In this document: piece after piece, positions 1 through 9,500 of the stretch
Position numbering within the stretch: the stretch's first letter is position 1
Layout: the number at the start of each line of letters is the position of its first letter
Origin: Notospermus geniculatus
Lineage: Eukaryota > Nemertea > Pilidiophora > Heteronemertea > Lineidae
DNA: 64,000 bases
Reading direction: 5' to 3'
NCBI GenBank assembly: GCA_002633025.1
Contig: NMRB01001693.1
Span: 79,322-143,321, forward strand
The notes under the pieces: generated by a model
Told to the model about the DNA's origin: nothing
The model's database searches: none
Seen by the model: the letters and a program-made list of their open reading frames with translations, nothing else
Made by a program: the position numbers and the translations under genes

Positions 1-183
1 CTTGCCTGCCTTTAGAGGCCACCTGTTAGGGGTCCTAGAACATCACGAAATTTGACATCACAGACGTAAGCCATGGCGTCCATGTCATTACGGATGACAT
101 CGTGGCATGCACCTTTTCTCTGTGACGTCAAATTCCGTGACGTTCTAGGTACTTACTGGTAGTCGCCTCTAATGGCAGGAAAG
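1..183. repeat. Foldback element (MITE-like), cut by window edge
   Basis: Bases 1-23 are the imperfect reverse complement of about 160-183, and the inner arms near 31-60 and 120-150 also pair. It lies in the intron before the first visible exon. The left end may extend beyond the window. No coding capacity. Confidence 0.7.
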
Positions 184-481
184 TCCCCCATTGGAGATGT
201 GCCTCTTGAAAACCTGCCAAATGACACCATACGTATATCATGCAGGTCAATGTAGGTAAATTGCAAGTTAATGTTCCCACTTGGATAGGATCATGCATAT
301 CTGTCGTCCACAATTAGTCATGGCCGTGTTGTTTCTATTCATACGAACTGGGGACACACCACCATATACATGTACGTGTAATGTACATAAACGTGGACTT
401 CATGCGTGTCCCCATTTGTGTAGTATAGAATCGAATGTCCCTTCTGGCACAAGATACCATACTTTTCTCTCCTCTCTCCAG
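184..481 (+). other. Intron sequence before first visible exon
   Basis: This is non-coding sequence ending in a pyrimidine-rich tract and AG at 480-481. I see no exon in it. It contains alternating GTACA/CATGT-rich sequence around 365-390. Confidence 0.6.
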
Positions 482-594
482 CTGTGAACATCGCTGTGGA
501 CCTGGAACATTCGGTCTCGGATGCGGTCAGAATTGCGAGTGTTACCATGGAGCGTCTTGTAACCCTGTGACTGGTGCATGCATCTGCAAAGCAG
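482..594 (+). CDS. Exon 1 (visible): EGF-like repeat 1
   Basis: Acceptor AG at 480-481 and donor GT at 595. The frame has Cys at 483 and encodes residues 1-37, with motifs GTFGLGC and CICKAG, typical of the short laminin/EGF repeats of MEGF-type receptors. The incoming phase is 2, unlike the phase-1 borders of most later exons. The outgoing phase is 1, and the split Gly is completed by the next exon. The receptor's start codon is not in the window. Confidence 0.85.
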
Positions 595-3500
595 GTAAAT
601 ATGCTGTTAAAGAACCAGTCTCGCCTTAAGAACTCCAAGGCCAGTGCATTGAACCCCTTGCAGCTACTATATGGCATGGCTTAACCCACGCAACCTTCTC
701 AGTGGCAGTCGACCCTAGCAAGTGTAGTTTGGCACTGGGATGCACAGTGGCGCTAAGTGACACGAAGACGAGTCATCTCTCTCTGAAGGGGGAGATGGTG
801 CATTAGGGAGGTTTCGCAAGCATCCGGTTAGGCCCTACGACGACGTTTATCTATTGTGTGGGTATACCCAAGCAATAGATATATACGTCGTCGTATGGCC
901 TAACCGGGCGCTTGCAAAACCTGCCTATTGAACCCCTTGCAGCTAGTATATGGCACGGCTTAACCCGCCGGCCATGGAGGATTTCCTTTATGGCCTGGTG
1001 GTTGGTGTGTTGACCTCAGAGCTAGAAGTTGAGCAATGTTAAGCATGATGGGTGACCTGCATGCGTGTAATACAAAGAAATAAGGAAGCAAGACCTTTTA
1101 TTCATGGGTTGCAGGAGTTTCAAAATGACGTCACAAGCCGCCATGCTGGGGGGCACATGCTGCAGAGGCGCAGCGAAATGAGCCGTGCATGTCCCAATGA
1201 TGTTACATCAAACAGTGGCATGGCGCACTTCATGCAAGTCACGTCACACCTCTGCGCCTTGTCAAGGCCTGTGCCCTCCAGCATGGCCGCCAGGATGACG
1301 TCATCGCAAGGCCTCTATTGTTATTTACTTTTCACTTACTGTTTAGCGTATTATGAAATGTGATTATTTTTACCGTATTTTGGAACTTCTCTCCCTCCCG
1401 CAGGCTGGACTGGCATAATGTGTGAACGAACATGCAAGAAAGGGACGCACGGTGTGAACTGCACCAATTCTTGTGATTGTAATGAAAAGTACGGCAACGG
1501 TTGTCATCCTAAGGATGGGACGTGTCTGTGTAAGCCGGGGATGACCGGAACGAAATGTGATAAACAATGTCAGGTAAGTCGGAATGCAGAATTTAAAACG
1601 TCCCTGTAAAAAAAGATAAGGACCGACCGTGGAGAGAAAGTCCGATAGTGCTTTCAGTGCCTATCGGCGGTTTAGTTAATGGGAAAATGCGTTATAACTA
1701 ACTGCCGATAGGCGCCAGTAGCACTATCGGACTTTCTGTGCAGTCGGCCTGGATGTTGTATAAAGATGTAACACTTTTGATCAAAGAAAGTGTTTGATAA
1801 ACAACATCCCATTAATTTGGGCCTATTCCTTTACATATACAACTTTTAATAAGCTTGATAGAGTTTGTAAAAAATTTATTTTTCAGAATGGAAAGTTTGG
1901 TTTGGGTTGTGACCAGAGCTGTGATTGCCTGGTGACCAACGTCTGCGTCAAGGATACAGGAATATGTTTATGCCAAGGGAACTCTTCAGGTATGTCAGAA
2001 TGATGCCATGGAAATGAAGTCTGGCGTCATTACCACTCAAGTGACATCAATCGGACACCCACCGTCCTCTTTTCGGACTGCAGTGTCATAACGTTGAAAG
2101 ACAGTGAGGCAACGCTTGGAGGTGCATATGCCATGTTGTAGCCTTTGAGAGTCGCGACAAACATATTTGGCACAGCAAAACCACGAAACTTTTCAGTGTC
2201 CGCCTGACGGCAGAGACATATTCGAAGTTGCATTGCATCGCTCTGCCATATTACTTAAATCTAATCAGTCGGTTTGATATTTGGTGCAGCCGCACACAGC
2301 AACGCAGCAATATTCTCGTCTCAGCCAATTCGGCCAAATACGTCTGAGCATCATTTGTCTGTGTGCGCTTAGCTTACGAGGAGCCTGGTGGTGTAGTGGT
2401 TCGGGCCTCCGACTAGCGGTCAGAGGGTCCCGGGTTCGAATCCCACTGGGCGTGAGACTTTGGGCAAGTCTCTTTGCCTCACTGGCCTCTCTCCACCCAG
2501 GTGTATAAATGGGTACTGGTTGGAAATGCTCGATTGTAGCGCTGAATGAGCAGCTCATCTGAGTTCTACTGAAAGGTTTCAGGATAGACCGGGGTTAACC
2601 AAACTTTAACTCTGATAATCACTCAACACAACATATTGTTTATTTCAGGCCCTGCGTGTACAAGTGCTTGCCCTCGCGGTCGTTGGGGTACAAAGTGTGA
2701 GAAACTCTGTAACTGCAATGGGTCTCCGTGCACGAAGGACATCGGGACTTGCAAGTGTGCTGAACCGGGTTTCACTGGAAAAGACTGTAAAACACGTAAG
2801 TGTTGCTTCTGTCCGGGGGAGGATGGTGTTTCTGTGGTAATGTCATGATGTCATCAAAAGTACCAAGCTCTAGCAACTGACATTGCTGCCACCCAGCAGG
2901 GATTTCATGTCAACGTAGTCCCTATCGCTGTGGGGACACTCGGCACCCTAAAATCCGTGGTTAGGGAGGTCAAGGGGCTGGGCAGTCTACAGGGTGGGCC
3001 AGAGAAAGTGTCCCTCGAACAATAGCATTTCTATTGTTTCCCTATTGTTCGAGGGACACTTTCTCTGGCCCACCCTGTAGTCATGTGTGGAGGCGCTTTT
3101 CTGAGGGAGGTGCAAAGGTCAGCCATCTTTGGCTTGGTCATGACCATCAAGCACCATCTCGCTCAGTGAGTGTTCAGGAACTGGCAGTAGATCATCAATC
3201 GCCAGGGTAGACGCTGCAGGACAAGAAGACTCTGGCAGGGTTGAAAAAGTGCAACAACTGCATGCAGAGCAAGCGACAGGAGTCTCAAAGACCGTCTCTC
3301 ACCCATACTCCACCTGGGTTGCATGACCTGGGCGGTTTGGGACCTCGGGTGCTCAAAAGCACGCCCAAGGAAACCAAGAGAAGAAACTGCACCTCATGTT
3401 CCTCACTTAGATGTGGTCTTTTACTTGCCCTTGCAAAGGCACAAATATCGTGTTCGATTACTAGCGCCCGCGCCTCCCCAAGTAATGATTATTCCCGTGT

Positions 3501-6500
3501 CCCAGAATTCGATCCCAGGATCTGCCACTTCTCACGACTCATGGAAGTTTACGTTTTCTCTTCAGCATGCCCAACTGGATTCTTCGGCATGGGCTGTAAG
3601 CAGAAATGTACTCACTGCACGCCGTACGGTAGTCTGCCCAATAAGTGTGACGTCAAAACTGGACGATGTACCTGCAAGAATGGGTTCTTTGGTTTCTTCT
3701 GCGAGAGATGTAAGTAAAACACCGATCTGCAGCAACGCCACCATCGAGCAGTGAGAGCCTGGCTGAATGGACTAATAGACGATTCTTCCGCCGAAATCTC
3801 AACCAGGACCTCGATCTGAAACCAGGTGACGCGACGCAATCCATGATTCAGCAATGGTTGAGTCTGATGCAACGTCTTCGACGTCACTGTCGTGGGGTTG
3901 CCTGCATCACGTCATTCAGTTTCAGACTGAGGTTACAGTTGAGATTTTGGCGGAATTGCGCAGATCTTTCTCGTTCACATCAGTTTGAGAACGGTCTATA
4001 GCTACTCATGTTTCAATGTACTTTAAAGAGCCACTGTGTGCCGGAGGTGCCTCAGTATCCCTCCCCTGGTGGCAGCATTAGGAACCAACATGATAAGACT
4101 GGTGTCCTGTCCAACTCATACAGAGCACATAGCCAGTAGTAACACTTGGCTAGACTGATACTATGTCGACAAAAATGGCCGCCATCCTTTTCATCACTTG
4201 AGAAGTTCAACGCGCTGTTATACATGTAGCGTGACTAACCCTTCATCAAGTAAGGTACCATGCTTTAACTTCTTATTTTTCTTCATCTGGCCAGATTTAT
4301 AAACTTCACCACTGTTCTGTATTTTCAGCTTGTTCAGCTGGATTGTACGGCAAAACTTGTACAGATAAATGCAACGTAGTCTGCCCGCAGGTTCAAAAGA
4401 CGGTTTTCGTCCAGAGTCTTCAGAACTATGTGAAACAGAACTTTACCATTGCCTGTGATCCGAGTACCGGGAAGTGTCTGTGTCCAGCTGGTCGGCTTGG
4501 AGACAAGTGTGAGAAGGGTAGGTTTGTGGTTTGCTGTTTATGCTGTAAAGGGGTAATAGACGATGTCACTCCAAAAGAGTGCAGCACCTGACGGGTCCAG
4601 CGTCATGACGTCCCGCACGTCATTTCATGATGTCTTGATGTGAGACGAAAAAAATCAAATTGTTTCCCGACGTCATGCTGAAACAAGTGGATTTTTTTTG
4701 AGTCACGTCATTGATGTGCGGGACGTCACGACGCTGACCCATCAGGTGCTGCACTCTTTTGGAGTGATAGAGTCTATTCCATGCGATGTGTCACGACTTA
4801 AAGCTGCACTGTATTGAATTTAGAAAGTGCTTACGTCCGCTGATTCAGTGCAGTGTAAAATGTATTATGCTCTATCTGAGTACATTAGAGCTCTGTGGTT
4901 TTTTCAACGAGGAAGAAGCTTTCCTCATGTGTTGTGAGCGTATATCCTATTTATGGATTTTGAAACCCCCACAACCCATGAATAAAGGCGTTACATCGTT
5001 ATTCAACTCGGACTTCTTAAGGCGAGAAAGTGTCTTCAAAGAAAGATAATGAACTTCACTATTTTTCAGAATGTCCAAGGAATACCTACGGCATTAAGTG
5101 CCTCCATCAATGTGACTGTGACCCGGTTGGAGCCGCTTCGTGTCGCGACAGTAACGGACTTTGTGTATGCAAGGCAGGGTACACCGGACCAAAATGTAAC
5201 GAGGGTAAGTCATATTTACTTAAATATTCTAGCTAGGCCTAGTGGTTTGATGACCTGCAAAATAGCGCAGGCTGTCAGAGTGGTGCAGTGCAAACATCGG
5301 TGCCTGTCACCTCTGAGGTTGCAGGTTCGATTCCCGGTCGGACCCAGTACTCACGCGATACAGAGGGTTACTCTCTGTATCCTCTTCCCCTCCCATAGAG
5401 GTTCTACATGTGACGTCACATTTCCATGACGACACAATGGCGCCATATTGACCCTCGAAATGTCAGGCGATGTCACGACATGATAGTTTTGATGTCATCG
5501 CTGGCCATTTGACGGCCAACATGGCCGTGTCACTACTGTCAAACGAGCATTTTTGTCGTCTTTGGTAACTAAGTACATGTATGTCGTTTTCTCCATCTTC
5601 AGGATGTCCTCAAAATTATTACGGCCAAGACTGTAAGAAGAAGTGTGCATGTAATAACGCAGGTAGCGTTCCGAAGAGATGTAAAATGGTCACCGGACTT
5701 TGTTACTGTAAGTCGGGATGGCAACGGTCGTTTGGGCAACAGTGTGATCAGAGTAAGTGTTAGCAACCAGACTTGATATTGTGAGTAAAGTTGGCAATAG
5801 TCATCAGCAGGTGCCCTGATAGCCGAGTGGTCATCACGCTCGCTTAGCAAGCAGCAGGTCCCGGGTTTGAATCAAGCCCAGGCCATATGGGATAAATCAT
5901 CCCTAGCTCGTCACGTCCGTCGATGGGACAGTAAGCTGTGGTGCCCCGTACCTTGTCCATTCCCATGGGCAAGTAAAAGACTCTATCCAAGTGAGGAACA
6001 TGAGTCGCTTGTGGTATCAACTGAAAAATATTTGTAGAAATGTTGTTCCCATCCACCGTCTGAAGAATGTTTCTTCAATTTTTTTCCAATTAACTTCCAA
6101 GGTTTTTAAAAACCTTGAGAGGAAGATACCATATCTGCTGAAACCTGGGGGCAGATGAGTTCCCCCAACTCTTTTAGTTCATTTCAGTTCTCACTATGAT
6201 TTGTTTTACTTTCCAGGATGTTCGATCCAGTCGGAGACCTGGGGTCCTAACTGCATATGGCCGTGTCCAAAATGTCCACCGAACTCGCAGTGTAATATCG
6301 AAAATGGCAAATGTGACTGCTATCCTGGATATCATGGATTTATGTGCACGCAGAGTAAGTAGGCCCAATGCAGCCCTTTGATTTGCTTACTGACCATTCC
6401 CATAGGGCACAAGGCCAGGTCTCATTGTCCTAAGGGCTTGGGTCCACGGAACAAGGGAACATGCCACAAGGGAACAGACTATGGATACTTGGCCTTACTG

Positions 6501-9500
6501 GCCATTCCCATAGGGGAGAAGGCCAGGTCTCATCGTCCTAACGGCTCGGGTCCACGGAACATTACAAGGGAACATGCCAGAAGGGAACAGCCTATGGATA
6601 CTCGGCCTTACTCATTACTGGCCGTTCCCATAGGGGAGAAGGCCAGGTCTCATTGTCCTAACGGCTCGGGTCCACCGAACATTACAAGGGAACATGCCAG
6701 AAGGGAACAGCCTATGGATACTCGGCCTTACTGGCCGTTCCCATAGGGCACAAGGGCATCGGCTCCACGGAACAAGGGAACATGCCACAAGGGAACAGAC
6801 TATGGATATTCCACCTTAGGCCACCTATCGGCAGGCTGTTGCTTTGTGACGTGTTCTGTGCTCCGTCTTCGCTCAGGACGCATCACGAGACAACGAACCA
6901 TTGCTTAGCACAATGGCCGTTCCCAGGGAGCATATGCAGGACACGTGTGCAGGACACATGTGACGTACCATACTGACCACGAACACAGAGAATGAACATC
7001 AGTCATAATTTTCAACCTTTTATGATTCTCTGATTTTCAGAGTGCTCCTATCCGTATTTTGGACTCAACTGTGCCAAGCAGTGCGATGTAAAATGCCCGC
7101 AACAAATGTGTGACTATAAAGGTGGATGTAAGTAAAATAATTCACGTTTTAATTAATCTTGACCTTCCTGACCCCGTCGTAACTTTGCTTGTTTCTAAAC
7201 TAGTCTCCATTTGTGGAAAGCCGTCAATCCATCACGGGATTCTTTCAACCGGTTGAGACGAGAGCTCGTGCAGTGGCTCATGATGATGTCACTTTTGACC
7301 GGTGGTCCAACATGCTGACGTCGACGACAAAGTGTCCCATGTGTAGGTCAAGTCATGGTTGAAGTCACACACTCCCTCCAATTGTGGTGACGAGGAAGGG
7401 CACCTCATGGGTCGACGACGTCATTTGCCATCTATAGATCGTTGCAGTTGATTGGGAACAACATCTCCAGGCCAAACGCAGTCAAGGCACAGCGTCACGT
7501 CAGTGTTGGCGAGCCCAGCGCCATGCTTTCTCCTGTACGTCGACGACGTCATTGACGCCCCACGTAGGTGACAGTACCGAGTTGAAAAGGGCATGTGTGG
7601 TCAAATTCTTGTAAACGTTGTTCCCTATTTATTGCATGGATCTATAGTATGGCAAATTTAGACTGATCACATGGTGCGATGACGTCGTGTGCATGCTCTC
7701 TATAGGCCTGAGGAGGGGTAAAATGGGAAGTAGCCATTGAAGACAGGCTCCAGACAGACAACTACAATATTTCTCATTCTTTCAGGTCTCGTCGGTCCTC
7801 CTGGCAAGATTGTCGACGGGACCCCTGGCCCCGCTGGCCCCATTACAGAGGATGAACTTGGGACTGGTACCCTGGTCGGTATCATCGTCGGAATCGTCCT
7901 CCTGGTTCTTCTCATCATCATGCTCGCACTCATATTTTACTTCAGAAGAAAAGTCGGCTTACTTCGTCAGCAGAAAAAATTTGCAGACCAGATGCGGGAC
8001 GAGGCCTTGACTGCAAAAGGTAGGGGGCGCTGTCAGAAACTTTCGGACGTCTTGGTAGCCTAGTGGTTATCACATCCGCTTTACAAGCAGAGGGTCCCGG
8101 GTTCGAATCCAGCCCTGGGCATACGGGATTAATCCTCCCTGGCTCTTCATGTCCGTCGCATGGGACAGTAAGCCGTGGTACCTTGTACCTTGTGCCTTTA
8201 CAAGGGCAAGTAAAAGATCCCATCCAAGTGAGGAACATGAGTAGCTTAAAAAGGAGCCTGATAGCCTAGTGGTTATCACGTCCGCTTAGCAAGCGGCAGG
8301 TCCTGGGTTCGAATCCAGCCCGGGCCATATGGGATTTCATTCCCGGCTCTTTACATCCGTCGCATGGGACAGTAAGCCGTGGTGACTTGTACCTTGTGCC
8401 TTTACAAGGGCAAGTAAAAGATCCCATCCAAGTGAGGAACATGAGTAGCTTGATATGGCCTCTTCCGTACTCACCAGGGCCAATAATGCTATGGCTCTGA
8501 CCCTGATGGAAAACTACCGCTTATCAACCTCGCCCCATGTAGAGCAACTCTCGTTCCTAGGGTATCCACGTATGCATTGTATTGTAATCATTCATTCTCC
8601 AACACTGGGGCGAAAGGCAAAACTGCAGTGTTGGAGAATGGTGCAATCACTCCCGGTGGTGCCGGCTGTCGACGAAAAGTGGCGATATCGTGACCCTTAA
8701 AAGTGAGATGGCCTCTTTTTGTGCCTGAGTACTCACAGTCATTATTAGCTCACTGGGGTGAGCTATTACGATGGTGCAGCGTCCGTCGTCCGTCGTCGTC
8801 GTCGTCGTCCGTCGTTGTCCGTTAGCAGGGCACGTTTCGTAACCGCTGGAGCTATTGATCTGAAACTTGGTACATATATACCCCTAGGTCAGATGACCCA
8901 CGACACCAAGTTTCGGTCCGATTCGACTCTCAGTTTGGCCACCAGGTGGCGGAAACCAAAAACACAAAAAGTACAATAACTCCTGAACTAATGACTAGAT
9001 CATCTTCAAATTTTTATCATAGGTGTAGCTAATAAGGATACATAACATATATAACGGGTTTTTGATTTGACCTACTTTTCAAGGTCACAGAGGTCAAAGT
9101 TCGACAAAAGTGACGAACCTGCCACAGTTTGTCATTATTTCACCGAGCAACTTCATATCTTGCATAAACATGCATTGGAGGGGTACCTTAAAAAATACCA
9201 AGTTTCGGCCCGATTGGACATCCAATATGGCCGCCAGGTGGCGTAACCTGAAAATCAAGTAAGTGCTATTACTCAGGAACGGCTTGACGCAGAGTGCTCA
9301 AATTTGATATTTACCTCCATCTAGATGACCTTTACATGCATGTCAAATTTCGGCCTGATTTGACTTCAAACATGGCCACCAGGTGGCGTAACCCAAAAAT
9401 CATCAAAGTGCTGTAACTCAGGAACGCCTTAACCCAAAGCGCTCCAATTTGCTATGTGGCCCCCTGCAGATGACCTTTATGTCCATGTGAAGTTTCGGCC

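Noticed and set aside
435-481. Start codon at 435 as the receptor start
   Set aside because: It lies in the intron before a good acceptor, with no signal peptide following; the true start is upstream of the window.
2379-2455. tRNA gene
   Set aside because: It has A and B boxes, but the acceptor strands do not pair and it continues into a SINE body. The same reasoning applies to 8047, 8252, 10223, 14720 and the minus-strand heads in the duplicated block.
6378-6746. 122-codon + frame across the minisatellite
   Set aside because: The frame stays open because the unit repeats; there is no EGF pattern, and flanking splice sites place it in an intron.
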